This document shows, piece by piece, positions 25,512 to 34,126 of a stretch of DNA of 64,000 nucleotides. This DNA comes from Actinocorallia sp. API 0066. Its GTDB lineage: Bacteria > Actinomycetota > Actinomycetes > Streptosporangiales > Streptosporangiaceae. Under the pieces are notes generated by a model. That model was not told the DNA's origin. It did no database searches and was given only the letters and a program-made list of their open reading frames with translations. The position numbers and the translations under genes are program-made. The stretch covers positions 124,001-188,000 of the forward strand of contig NZ_JAJLQY010000006.1 of the NCBI RefSeq assembly GCF_020991275.1. Reading direction: 5' to 3'. How positions within the stretch are numbered: position 1 is the first letter of the stretch; every line of letters starts with the position of its first letter.

Positions 25512-25535
25512 GAGGCTTACAGTTATGTAAACCTC
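25512..25535 (-). promoter_or_regulatory. inverted repeat upstream of ftsZ
   Basis: GAGGCTTAC (25512-25520) and GTAAACCTC (25527-25535) form an imperfect 9-bp inverted repeat in the AT-richer ftsQ-ftsZ gap, about 55-78 bp before the ftsZ start. Actinomycete ftsZ genes have conserved upstream regions with dedicated promoters; this could be an operator or 5'-leader hairpin. The function is inferred from position. Confidence 0.45.
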
Positions 25536-25647
25536 AGGGCTGCTAGGGACAGTAGGGCCGCCCCCCATCAGGGTCAACTAACGGACCCTTGAGCAAATCG
25601 GCGTGTCGTACTGCGCGCCGCTCGCCCCGATTCGTGGGAATTGCAGT

Positions 25648-26385
25648 TCATCTGGTAGTGACCACGCCCGACGCGCTCACATCGATCGTCCGGGCCGCCT
25701 TCCCCGCCTTCGTGGAAAGCAGCGTCTCCAACAATTTGATCTTCTCCGGAGCGCGTTCCGCCGCACCCCAGACCACGGCGAGTCCACTGTCCAGCCTGAG
25801 CAGTACCGTTTCCGGCCCCGGCGCCTCGACCGTCGTCAGGCGGGCCCGCCACCTGGGCGGCAGGTCGCGCAGCACCGCGAGGCCCGCGCGGGTCGCGGGG
25901 TCGCCAGCCCCCGGCGCGGCGACGACGAGTTCGGGCAGATCACGGGGCCTGCGGGGTCCGGTGAGAACTGTCACACCGAATCTATCGAGTTGCGCGTATT
26001 GTCCCTGCCACCCGACGGCCGCCACGGGCTCCCGCTCCACCACGCTGATCACCAGCGTCGTCGGCCAGGACCGCCGCGCCTTCACCGACTCGACCTCGCG
26101 CACCGCCGCGATCCGCCGCTCGACCGCGCCGACGTCCAGCCGCGCCATCGGGGTGCCGACCGGAACCCGCGCCACGTCGAGCACCTGCTGGCGGCTCAGC
26201 AGCGAAAGGCCGCGCACCTCGACGTCGCGGACGACGAGGAGCCGGGAGCCGAGCACCACCCAGGAGGCGGCGCCGATGAGGGCGGCGAGCAGCAGCAGGA
26301 CGAACAGCATCTTCCAGCGGTCGCGGCCGCGCGGCGCGGGGGGCGCGTCGGGACGGGTGCGGGCGGACGGGGACGTGTGCGGCAT
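25648..26385 (-). CDS. ftsQ: cell division protein FtsQ/DivIB
   Basis: FtsQ is a bitopic membrane protein of the divisome that binds FtsL and FtsB/DivIC and helps activate septal synthesis. The roughly 245-residue protein has a cytoplasmic Arg/Pro tail, one membrane helix (Leu-Phe-Val-Leu-Leu-Leu-Leu-Ala), then the POTRA domain beginning Val-Arg-Asp-Val-Glu-Val-Arg-Gly and the FtsQ domain with Val-Glu-Arg-Glu-Pro-Val-Ala. I chose ATG 26385; a GTG at 26430 would add 15 residues. It lies between murC and ftsZ as in most actinomycetes. Confidence 0.93.
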   Translation of the reverse strand: MPHTSPSARTRPDAPPAPRGRDRWKMLFVLLLLAALIGAASWVVLGSRLLVVRDVEVRGLSLLSRQQVLDVARVPVGTPMARLDVGAVERRIAAVREVESVKARRSWPTTLVISVVEREPVAAVGWQGQYAQLDRFGVTVLTGPRRPRDLPELVVAAPGAGDPATRAGLAVLRDLPPRWRARLTTVEAPGPETVLLRLDSGLAVVWGAAERAPEKIKLLETLLSTKAGKAARTIDVSASGVVTTR

Positions 26386-26438
26386 GTCCCGATGATGGCC
26401 TCGCGGCCCCGCCGTCCCGTCGCCCGACACGCCGCCGC

Positions 26439-27830
26439 TCAGCCGAGCAGGCGCAGGATCTCGGGGCCGAGCGTGGTGACGTCGCCCGCGCCCGCCGTGA
26501 TGACGACGTCACCGGGCCGGGTCAGCGCGACGACGTCCACGGCGGCGGCGGCGAAGTCCGGAAGGTAGTGGACCTCGGCCGCGCCCGCCGGGACGGCGTC
26601 GGCGATGAGCCGGCCCGTCACGCCGGGCTCGGGGTCCTCGCGCGCGCCGTACACGTCGAGCACGACGGCGACGTCAGAGGCGGCCAGGGCGGCGCCGAAC
26701 TCGGCGGCGAAGAACCGGGTCCTGCTGTACAGGTGCGGCTGGAAGACGGTGACGATCCTGCCGTGGCCGCGCTCCCCCACGTAGTCGCGGGTGGCCGACA
26801 GGTCGGCGGTCAGCTCGGTCGGGTGGTGGGCGTAGCTGTCGAAGACCTGGACTCCCCCGGCCTCGCCCTTGGCCTCAAGCCGTCGCCGCGCCCCGCCGAA
26901 CGAGGACAGGCCCTTGACGACCGCCTCCAGGTCGGCGCCCAGCGCGCGCGCGACGCCCACGACGGCTCCGGCGTTGAGCGCGTTGTGCCGTCCCGGGACG
27001 GCCAGGGCGACCTCGCCGACGCCCGACAGCTGGAAGGTCGAGCCGAGCCCGCGCGGGGTGAACCCGGTGACGCGAAGGTCGGCGTCCTCGGCGACGCCGT
27101 AGGTGATGACCCGGGGGGCCGCCGAAACCAGCTCCCGGACCACGGGGTCGTCGATCCCGGCGACCAGGACGCCGCCCGGCTCGATCCGCTCGACGAACCG
27201 GGCGAAGTTCTCCTTCACCTCGGCGAAGCCGCCGTAGTTGTCCAGGTGGTCGGCTTCCACGTTGGTGATGACCGCGACGTGCGGGGTGTACATGAGGAAG
27301 GAGCCGTCGCTCTCGTCGGCCTCGGCGGCGAACACGTCGCCGCCGCCCTCGTCGGCGCCCAGGCCGGTGGTGACGAGCTGGCCGCCGATGCAGTACGACG
27401 GGTCGAGCCCGGCGGCCTGGAGCGCCACCGTGAGCATCGAGGTCGTGGTCGTCTTGCCGTGGGTGCCCGCGACCGCGACGGCGCGGCGCCCCACCATGAG
27501 GGAGGCGAGCGCGGCGGCCCGGTGCAGCACCCGCAGACCGCGCTCGCGGGCGGCGACGAGCTCGGGGTTGGTGTCGCGGATCGCGGTGGAGACGACGACG
27601 GTGTCGGCGTCGCCCAGGTACGCCGCGTCGTGGCCGACGTGCACCCGGGCGCCCAGGTCGGCGAGCTCGCGCAGGATCTCCGAGTCGCGGGCGTCGCTGC
27701 CGGACACCGCCATGCCGCGCGCCAGCATGATCCGGGCGATCCCGGACATCCCCGCGCCGCCGATCGCGATGAAGTGGACACGACCGAGCCCTTCGGCGGG
27801 CACGACGTCGACGGGGCTGACCAGACTCAC
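26439..27830 (-). CDS. murC: UDP-N-acetylmuramate-L-alanine ligase
   Basis: MurC adds L-alanine to UDP-MurNAc, the first step of the peptide stem. The 463-residue ligase has the N-terminal UDP-binding Gly-Ile-Gly-Gly-Ala-Gly-type loop (Ile-Gly-Gly-Ala-Gly-Met-Ser-Gly-Ile-Ala), the ATP loop Gly-Thr-His-Gly-Lys-Thr-Thr-Thr-Thr and the Glu-Ala-Asp-Glu-Ser-Asp-Gly-Ser block. It also has His-His-Pro-Thr-Glu and the C-terminal domain with Phe-Gln-Pro-His-Leu-Tyr-Ser-Arg-Thr. The start is GTG 27830, 34 bp after murG. Confidence 0.97.
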   Translation of the reverse strand: MSLVSPVDVVPAEGLGRVHFIAIGGAGMSGIARIMLARGMAVSGSDARDSEILRELADLGARVHVGHDAAYLGDADTVVVSTAIRDTNPELVAARERGLRVLHRAAALASLMVGRRAVAVAGTHGKTTTTSMLTVALQAAGLDPSYCIGGQLVTTGLGADEGGGDVFAAEADESDGSFLMYTPHVAVITNVEADHLDNYGGFAEVKENFARFVERIEPGGVLVAGIDDPVVRELVSAAPRVITYGVAEDADLRVTGFTPRGLGSTFQLSGVGEVALAVPGRHNALNAGAVVGVARALGADLEAVVKGLSSFGGARRRLEAKGEAGGVQVFDSYAHHPTELTADLSATRDYVGERGHGRIVTVFQPHLYSRTRFFAAEFGAALAASDVAVVLDVYGAREDPEPGVTGRLIADAVPAGAAEVHYLPDFAAAAVDVVALTRPGDVVITAGAGDVTTLGPEILRLLG

Positions 27831-27864
27831 GGGCGTTCTACCTTCTTCGACGGGCTGCGTTGGG

Positions 27865-28953
27865 TCACCGCGCGGCGCGGACGACCTCGAAGACCATACG
27901 CGCCAGCGTCATGTCGGCGTCGCGGCGGCCCATCGAGGCGGCCGCCTCGGACATCCGGACGACCCGGTCGGCGTCGTTGAGGATCGGGAGCACGTTGTCG
28001 ACGATCCACTGGGGGTTCAGGGCGTTGTCCTCGACCATGAGGCCGCCGCCCGCGTTGACGATGGGCGCCGCGTTCAGGGACTGCTCGCCGTTGCCGATGG
28101 GCAGCGGCACGTAGGCGGCGGGCAGCCCGACGGCCGACAGCTCCGCGCACGTCATCGCGCCGGAGCGGCACATGGCCAGGTCGGCGGCGGCGTAGGCGAG
28201 GTCCATCCGGTCGCAGTAGGGGATGGTGACGTACTGGGGGTCGCCGGGGCGGCCGGGCTCGGCCTCCTCGGTGTTCTTCTTGCCGACGATGTGCAGCACC
28301 TGCACGCCCGCCGCGCGGAAGGCGGGGGCGGCGGCGACGGCCGCCCGGTTGAGCGAGCGGGCGCCCTGGGAGCCGCCGAACACCAGCAGCGTCGGCAGGT
28401 CGGAGTCCAGGCCGAAGTAGCTGCGCGCCTTGTCGCCGATCGCGAGCCGGTCGAGTTCGGCGATCTGGCGGCGGATCGGGATGCCGACGAACTGGGCGTT
28501 GGGCAGCGGGGTGTCGGGGTGGGACACCGCGACGTGGTCGGTGAACCGGGCGCCGAGCTTGTTGGCGATGCCGGGCTTGGGGTTGGCCTCGTGCACCACG
28601 ATGGGCACGTGGCGGCGGCGCGCGGCCAGGTAGGCGGGGCTGGCGACGTACCCGCCGAACCCGACGAGCACGTCGGCGCCGGTGCGGTCCAGCACCCCGG
28701 CCGCCGCGTTGATCGCGCTGTTCAGCCGGCCGGGGACGGCGAGCAGCTTGGGCGTGAGGGTGCGCGGCAGCGGGACGGGCGGGATCAGCGCCAGCTCGTA
28801 CCCGCGCTGCGGCACCAGCGTGGTCTCCAGTCCCCGTTCGGTCCCCAGGCAGGTGATCCGGACGGACGGATCCATCCGCCGGAGCGCGTCGGCGAGGGCG
28901 AGCGCAGGCTCGATGTGACCGGCGGTGCCGCCACCGGCTAGGACAACCCTCAT
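27865..28953 (-). CDS. murG: UDP-GlcNAc transferase to lipid I
   Basis: MurG adds GlcNAc to lipid I on the inner membrane face, giving lipid II. The 362-residue GT-B enzyme has the N-terminal Gly-Gly-Gly-Thr-Ala-Gly-His loop, Gly-Phe-Gly-Gly-Tyr-Val-Ala-Ser-Pro, His-Glu-Ala-Asn-Pro-Lys-Pro-Gly, the second glycine loop Phe-Gly-Gly-Ser-Gln-Gly-Ala, and the donor-binding [10 protein letters not shown]. It follows ftsW after 49 bp. ATG 28953 is the only sensible start. Confidence 0.97.
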   Translation of the reverse strand: MRVVLAGGGTAGHIEPALALADALRRMDPSVRITCLGTERGLETTLVPQRGYELALIPPVPLPRTLTPKLLAVPGRLNSAINAAAGVLDRTGADVLVGFGGYVASPAYLAARRRHVPIVVHEANPKPGIANKLGARFTDHVAVSHPDTPLPNAQFVGIPIRRQIAELDRLAIGDKARSYFGLDSDLPTLLVFGGSQGARSLNRAAVAAAPAFRAAGVQVLHIVGKKNTEEAEPGRPGDPQYVTIPYCDRMDLAYAAADLAMCRSGAMTCAELSAVGLPAAYVPLPIGNGEQSLNAAPIVNAGGGLMVEDNALNPQWIVDNVLPILNDADRVVRMSEAAASMGRRDADMTLARMVFEVVRAAR

Positions 28954-29002
28954 GACGCGACGACCTTTCTCGGTGGAGATCCGGGGATCTCGGACGGGGG
29001 GT

Positions 29003-30268
29003 TCATCTGGACCGGCCCAGACCCAGCCAGCTTAGAGCGCGCGCGCCCGGTCCGGGGCCACGAGCGGCGAGAGCCTGCCGGGCCCCCGGCTCCCGCTTGG
29101 CGAACGACAGCAGGACGCCCAGGCCGATCAGTGTGGGGATGAGCGCCGAGCCGCCGTAGGACACCAGCGGCAGCGGGATTCCGGTGATGGGTAGGACGTT
29201 GATCACCGCGCCGATGTTCACGATGGCCTGCACGACGACCCACGCGGTGATGCCGGTGGCGGCCAGCCGCATGAAGGTGTCGCGGACACGGCGGGCCACC
29301 CGGAGCCCGGCGTAGGCGAGCAGGCCGAAGAGGCTGAGCACGGTGAGCGTCCCGACGAGGCCGAGTTCCTCGCCGAGGACGGCGAAGATGAAGTCGGTGT
29401 CGCCGTGCGGGAGGTACTCCCACTTGGCGCGGCCCTCGCCCAGGCCCGTCCCGAACCAGCCGCCGGAGCCGAGGACGTACAGGCCCTGGTTGCTCTGGTA
29501 GTTGATGCCGAGGGGGTCGCCGGTGGAGTCGAGGAAGCCGGTGAGGCGCTGCATCCGGTAGGGCTCGACGACGATCAGGATGCTGGTGAGCAGGACGACG
29601 AGGCCGGTCATGCCGACGAACAGCCGGGCGGGCGCGCCGATCACCCACAGCAGCGCGAGGAAGATCGTGAAGACGACGAGGGTGGTGCCCAGGTCGTTGC
29701 CGAGCATGACGAGCAGCACGAGGATGCCCGCGCCCGGCATGAGGGGGATGAGGAGCTGCCGCCAGTCGTTCAGCATCCGCAGCTTGTCCTTGCGGGCGAG
29801 CAGGTCGGCGCCCCACAGCGCGAGGCCGAGCTTGGCGGGTTCGGACGGCTGGAGCTGGAACCCGCTGCCGAAGCTCAGCCACCGGGTGGCGCCGTTGGCG
29901 GAGTGGCCGAGCCCCGGCACGAGGACGAGGGCGAGCGCCAGCACCGACAGCAGCAGGATCGGGTAGGCGGCGACCCGGAAGAACCGGGGCGGCAGCATCG
30001 CGGTGACGGCCATCAGCGGCAGGCCGAGCGCCACCCATGTCGCCTGCTTCTGCAGCAGGGTGAACGCCGAGCCCGTCGACTTCAGCTGGGTCACCGACGA
30101 CGCCGACAGCACCATGGTCAGGCCGAGCGCCAGCAGCAGCAGGGTGCAGCCGATGACGAGGTAGTAGGAGGTCAGGGGCCGGTCGAGCAGGCTCAGCGCG
30201 TGCGCGACCTGGGCGCGCGGACCCCGGCGCGGGGCCTCGTCCGCCGCCCCTCCGGCGGTGGCCGTCAC
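29003..30268 (-). CDS. ftsW: septal peptidoglycan polymerase FtsW
   Basis: FtsW is the SEDS glycosyltransferase that polymerises lipid II at the septum together with its cognate FtsI. The 421-residue protein has about ten membrane helices. Family marks include [17 protein letters not shown], Gly-Asn-Asp-Leu-Gly-Thr, Tyr-Gln-Ser-Asn-Gln-Gly with the catalytic-loop region, and [12 protein letters not shown]. The start is GTG 30268, overlapping the murD stop by 4 bp. The reading frame is open far upstream through murD, which is a shadow. Confidence 0.96.
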   Translation of the reverse strand: MTATAGGAADEAPRRGPRAQVAHALSLLDRPLTSYYLVIGCTLLLLALGLTMVLSASSVTQLKSTGSAFTLLQKQATWVALGLPLMAVTAMLPPRFFRVAAYPILLLSVLALALVLVPGLGHSANGATRWLSFGSGFQLQPSEPAKLGLALWGADLLARKDKLRMLNDWRQLLIPLMPGAGILVLLVMLGNDLGTTLVVFTIFLALLWVIGAPARLFVGMTGLVVLLTSILIVVEPYRMQRLTGFLDSTGDPLGINYQSNQGLYVLGSGGWFGTGLGEGRAKWEYLPHGDTDFIFAVLGEELGLVGTLTVLSLFGLLAYAGLRVARRVRDTFMRLAATGITAWVVVQAIVNIGAVINVLPITGIPLPLVSYGGSALIPTLIGLGVLLSFAKREPGARQALAARGPGPGARALSWLGLGRSR

Positions 30269-31665
30269 GCCTCCGGTGTCCCGGTGTTTCCGGCGCTCCC
30301 GGCGCCGGGCAGGCGGCGCACGGCGGCGGCGAACGCGTCGCCGCGCGCGCCGTAGTTGGCGAACATGTCCATCGACGCCCCCGCCGGGGCCAGCAGCACG
30401 GTGTCGCCGGGACGGGCGAGGCGTGCCGCTTGGGTCACCACGAGATCCATCGCACCAGTGTCGGTCGCGGCGACCTCCACGACCGGGACATCCGGGGCGT
30501 GTCGCGCGAGCGCCGCGGCGATCTGGGCGCGGTCGGCGCCGAGCAGGACGGCGCCGCGCAGCCGGGGCGCGGCGTTCCGGACGAGGTCCTCGACGTCGGC
30601 GCCCTTGAGCAGCCCGCCCGCGATCCACACGATGTGCGCGTAGGCGGCCAGGGAGGCGGCGGCGGCGTGCGGGTTGGTCGCCTTGGAGTCGTCCACGTAG
30701 GCGACCTCGGTGACATCGGCGACGTGCGCGATGCGGTGCGGGTCGGGCCGGAAGGACCGGAGACCGTCCTTGACCGCCGCGTGGGAGACGCCGAGTGTTC
30801 GGGCGAGGGCGGCCGCCGCGAGGGCGTTGGCGACGTTGTGGGGGGCGAGCGGGACCACGTCGCCGAGCGCGGCGAGCTCCTCGGCGGAGCGGACCGGGTC
30901 CTCGGTCGTCGCGCGGTCGATCAGCAGGTCCTCGACGACGCCGAACTCGCCGGGCGCCGGGGTGCCGAGTGTGAACGCCTGGGCGCCGTCGCCCGCGAGC
31001 GCGACGGTCAGCGGGTCGTCGGCGTTGCAGATCCGGACGGTGCCGGGCCCATAGATCTTCGCCTTCGCCTCGCCGTACGCCGCGAGGCTGCCGTGCCAGT
31101 CCAGGTGGTCGGGCGCGAGGTTGAGGATCACGGCGGCGTGCGGGGCGAGCGTGGACGACCAGTGCAGCTGGTAGCTGGACAGCTCGACGGCCAGCACGTC
31201 GTGCCCGGCGGTGACGGCCTCCACGATCGGCTCGCCGACGTTGCCGACGGCGACCGCGTCCAGGCCCGCCGCGCGCAGGATCGACGTGAGCATCCGCACC
31301 GCCGTCGTCTTGCCGTTGGTGCCGGTGACCGCCAGCCACGGCGCCGCGCCCTCCTCCGGGCGCAGCCGCCAGGCCAGCTCCACCTCGCCGATCACCTCGA
31401 CGCCCGCGTCGGCGGCGGCGACCAGCAGCGGCGCGGTCGGCTTCCAGCCGGGCGAGGTGACGACGAGCTGGGCGCCCTCGGGCAGGGTGTCGCCGTCGCC
31501 GAGCCGGAGGGTGACGCCGACGGCGCGCAGCTCCTGCCCGCCGTCGACCTCCGTGCGCGCGTCGACCCCGGTCACCACGGCGCCGCGCTCGGCGAGCACC
31601 CGGGCGGCGGCCCGGCCGGACACCCCGAGCCCGGCGACGACGACGCGCACGTCCTTGAAGTCCAT
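30265..31665 (-). CDS. murD: UDP-N-acetylmuramoyl-L-alanine-D-glutamate ligase
   Basis: MurD adds D-glutamate to UDP-MurNAc-L-Ala. The 466-residue ligase has an N-terminal Val-Val-Val-Ala-Gly-Leu-Gly-Val-Ser-Gly nucleotide loop, Val-Thr-Ser-Pro-Gly, the ATP loop Gly-Thr-Asn-Gly-Lys-Thr-Thr, Leu-Asn-Leu-Ala-Pro-Asp-His-Leu-Asp, and the C-terminal Asp-Asp-Ser-Lys-Ala-Thr-Asn-Pro-His motif. ATG 31665 shares one base with the mraY stop codon (TAATG), so translation is coupled. Confidence 0.97.
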   Translation of the reverse strand: MDFKDVRVVVAGLGVSGRAAARVLAERGAVVTGVDARTEVDGGQELRAVGVTLRLGDGDTLPEGAQLVVTSPGWKPTAPLLVAAADAGVEVIGEVELAWRLRPEEGAAPWLAVTGTNGKTTAVRMLTSILRAAGLDAVAVGNVGEPIVEAVTAGHDVLAVELSSYQLHWSSTLAPHAAVILNLAPDHLDWHGSLAAYGEAKAKIYGPGTVRICNADDPLTVALAGDGAQAFTLGTPAPGEFGVVEDLLIDRATTEDPVRSAEELAALGDVVPLAPHNVANALAAAALARTLGVSHAAVKDGLRSFRPDPHRIAHVADVTEVAYVDDSKATNPHAAAASLAAYAHIVWIAGGLLKGADVEDLVRNAAPRLRGAVLLGADRAQIAAALARHAPDVPVVEVAATDTGAMDLVVTQAARLARPGDTVLLAPAGASMDMFANYGARGDAFAAAVRRLPGAGSAGNTGTPEA

Positions 31666-32738
31666 TACTTGGGCACCCACTCCAGGTAGAACAGTCCGAC
31701 GCCGGTCGCGACGCACAGGCCGCAGATCAGCCAGAACCGGACGACGATCGTGGTCTCCGCCCAGCCCGACATCTCGAAGTGGTGCTGGAGCGGCGCCATC
31801 TTGAACAATCGCTTGTTCTGGCCGAGCAGTCTCCCGCTCAGCTTGAACCAGCCGACCTGGAGGATCACCGACATGGTGATGAGGACGATCAGGCCGCCGA
31901 GGATGGCGAGCAGGATCTGGGTGCGGGTGGTGATGGCCAGGCCGACCAGGACGCCGCCGAGGGCCAGCGAGCCGGTGTCGCCCATGAAGATCTTGGCGGG
32001 CGGCGCGTTCCACCACAGGAAGCCGAAGCAGGCGCCGAGCACGGCGGCGGCGACGACCGCGAGGTCGAGGGGGTCGCGGACCCAGTAGCAGTGCGGCTCC
32101 AGGCTCTGCGCGCAGGACTGGCGGAACTGCCAGTTCCCGATGATCACGTAGGCGGCGAGGATCAGGCCGACGGTGCCGGAGGCGAGGCCGTCCAGGCCGT
32201 CGGTGAGGTTCACGCCGTTGGAGACGCCCTGGATCAGGATGAGCGCCCACACCACGAACAGGTACGGGCCGATGTTGGGCCCGAAGTCGCGCAGGAACGA
32301 CAGGTAGGTGTCGGCCGGAGTGATCAGCATCTCGTTGGGGAACTGGAGGCACCCCACCGCGAAGATCACCCCGACGACGACGATGCCCGTCGCCTTCGCG
32401 CGGCTGCGCAGACCGAGGCTGCGCTGCTTGAAGACCTTGATGTAGTCGTCGACGAAGCCGACGATGCCCAGACCCGTCATGAGGAACAGCACGAGGCCCG
32501 CCGAGATCGTCGGCGTGGTCCAGGTGATCAGGTGCGCGCCCGCGTAGCCGAGCAGCGAACCGACCACGATCACGGTGCCGCCCATCGTGGGGGTGCCGCG
32601 CTTGCTGAGGTGTGTGGCCACACCGTCTTCGCGGATCATCTGGCCGTAGCCGAGGCGTACCACCAGGCGGATCCACAGGGGGGTGCCGAGCAGCCCGATG
32701 AAGAGGGCGATGCCGCTCGCCAGGATCACATTGTTCAC
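31665..32738 (-). CDS. mraY: phospho-MurNAc-pentapeptide translocase
   Basis: MraY transfers phospho-MurNAc-pentapeptide to undecaprenyl phosphate, forming lipid I. The 357-residue protein has ten membrane helices. It shows the Gly-Thr-Pro-Thr-Met-Gly-Gly block, the catalytic Asp-Asp pair in Gly-Phe-Val-Asp-Asp-Tyr-Ile-Lys, Asn-Leu-Thr-Asp-Gly-Leu-Asp-Gly-Leu-Ala, Met-Gly-Asp-Thr-Gly-Ser-Leu-Ala-Leu-Gly and the His-His-Phe-Glu motif near the end. ATG 32738 overlaps the murF stop by 4 bp. Confidence 0.97.
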   Translation of the reverse strand: MNNVILASGIALFIGLLGTPLWIRLVVRLGYGQMIREDGVATHLSKRGTPTMGGTVIVVGSLLGYAGAHLITWTTPTISAGLVLFLMTGLGIVGFVDDYIKVFKQRSLGLRSRAKATGIVVVGVIFAVGCLQFPNEMLITPADTYLSFLRDFGPNIGPYLFVVWALILIQGVSNGVNLTDGLDGLASGTVGLILAAYVIIGNWQFRQSCAQSLEPHCYWVRDPLDLAVVAAAVLGACFGFLWWNAPPAKIFMGDTGSLALGGVLVGLAITTRTQILLAILGGLIVLITMSVILQVGWFKLSGRLLGQNKRLFKMAPLQHHFEMSGWAETTIVVRFWLICGLCVATGVGLFYLEWVPK

Positions 32739-34126
32739 GCCGAAGCCTCCGGGGGGGCGGCCGCGAGCAGTGCCTGGGCCACCCGTTCCAGGCCCGCGAC
32801 CCGGGAGCCCTTGACGAGCACCACGTCCTGCGGGCCCAGCCGTTCGCCCAGCACGGCCACGGCCGTACCGACGTCATCCACCTGTACGCACTCTCCGTTC
32901 CATGTCCCGGCGCGCTTGGCCCCCTCCAGGACGGGGGCCGCGTCCGGGCCTACCGCGATCAGACCGGTCACGCCGCTCCGCGCGGCATGTTGTCCGATCT
33001 TCTCGTGTTCCGCAACGGCGGCGGCACCCAACTCGGCCATCGGGCCGAGGACCGCGAACGTCCGACGGCCTCCCGCCATCCGGGCGAGCGCGTCCAGGGC
33101 GGCGCGCACCGACTCGGGGTTGGCGTTGTAGGCGTCATTGATCACGGTGAGGCCGTCCGCCCTGCGGGTGACCTCCATCCGCCATCTGCTGACCGGCACG
33201 GCGGCCGACAGGGCCGTCGCGACGGCGTCCAGGGGCAGTCCCACGGCCCGCGCGGCGGCGGCCGCGGCGAGCGCGTTGGCGACGGCGTGCGCGCCGTGCA
33301 GGCGCAGGCCGACCGCTGCGGTGCCCTCGGGGGTGACGAGGGTGAAGGACGCCCTGCCCTCGTCGTCGTAGACCTCGTCGGCGGCGCGCACCTCGGCCGC
33401 GGCGTCCCTGCCGTAGAAGACGACGGGCGCCTCGGTGCGCGAGGCCATCGCCGCGACGAGCGGGTCGTCGGCGTTGAGCACCGCGACGCCGCCGACGTCG
33501 AGCGCCTCGACCAGCTCGCCCTTGGCCTGCGCGACCGCCTCGCGGCTGCCGAACTCACCGAGGTGGGCGGTGCCGACGTTGAGGACGACGCCGACGCGCG
33601 GCCTGGCGATGTCGGTGAGGTAGCGGATGTGGCCGATGCCGCGCGCGCTCTTCTCCAGCACCAGGTACCGGGTGGCGGGACCAGCCTGCAGGACGGTCAG
33701 CGGATGGCCGATCTCGTTGTTGAACGACCCGGCGGGCGCGACCGTCGGCCCGGCGACGGCGAACACCTGGGCCATGAGGTCCTTGGTGGAGGTCTTGCCG
33801 GACGACCCGGTGACGCCGACCACCGTCAGGTCCGGCAGCAGGCCGAGAACGCCGTGCGCGAGGCGGCCCAGCGCCGTCACCACGTCGGGGACGACGACCG
33901 TGGGGACGCCGCGCACCGGGCGGGCGCCGAGCACCGCGACGGCGCCGCGCTCGACGGCGCCGGGCGCGTAGTCGTGGCCGTCGGCGTTCTCGCCGGGCAG
34001 CGCCACGAACAGGGAGCCCGGCCCCGCCTGCCGCGAGTCGATGACGACGGGGCCGGTGACGGTGGCGGCGCCGTGCGCCTCGCCCCCGGCCAGCCCCGCG
34101 ATCCGCTCCAGGGCGAGTTCGATCAC
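32735..34126 (-). CDS. murF: UDP-MurNAc-tripeptide D-Ala-D-Ala ligase
   Basis: MurF adds the D-Ala-D-Ala dipeptide to complete the soluble pentapeptide precursor. The 463-residue Mur ligase has Val-Ile-Asp-Ser-Arg-Gln near the N-terminus, Phe-Val-Ala-Leu-Pro-Gly-Glu-Asn-Ala-Asp-Gly-His-Asp, the ATP loop Gly-Ser-Ser-Gly-Lys-Thr-Ser-Thr-Lys-Asp, Asn-Glu-Ile-Gly-His-Pro, and Asn-Asp-Ala-Tyr-Asn-Ala-Asn-Pro-Glu-Ser. The GTG start at 34126 overlaps the murE stop by 4 bp (GTGA); the longer open frame upstream is a shadow of murE. Confidence 0.97.
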   Translation of the reverse strand: MIELALERIAGLAGGEAHGAATVTGPVVIDSRQAGPGSLFVALPGENADGHDYAPGAVERGAVAVLGARPVRGVPTVVVPDVVTALGRLAHGVLGLLPDLTVVGVTGSSGKTSTKDLMAQVFAVAGPTVAPAGSFNNEIGHPLTVLQAGPATRYLVLEKSARGIGHIRYLTDIARPRVGVVLNVGTAHLGEFGSREAVAQAKGELVEALDVGGVAVLNADDPLVAAMASRTEAPVVFYGRDAAAEVRAADEVYDDEGRASFTLVTPEGTAAVGLRLHGAHAVANALAAAAAARAVGLPLDAVATALSAAVPVSRWRMEVTRRADGLTVINDAYNANPESVRAALDALARMAGGRRTFAVLGPMAELGAAAVAEHEKIGQHAARSGVTGLIAVGPDAAPVLEGAKRAGTWNGECVQVDDVGTAVAVLGERLGPQDVVLVKGSRVAGLERVAQALLAAAPPEASA

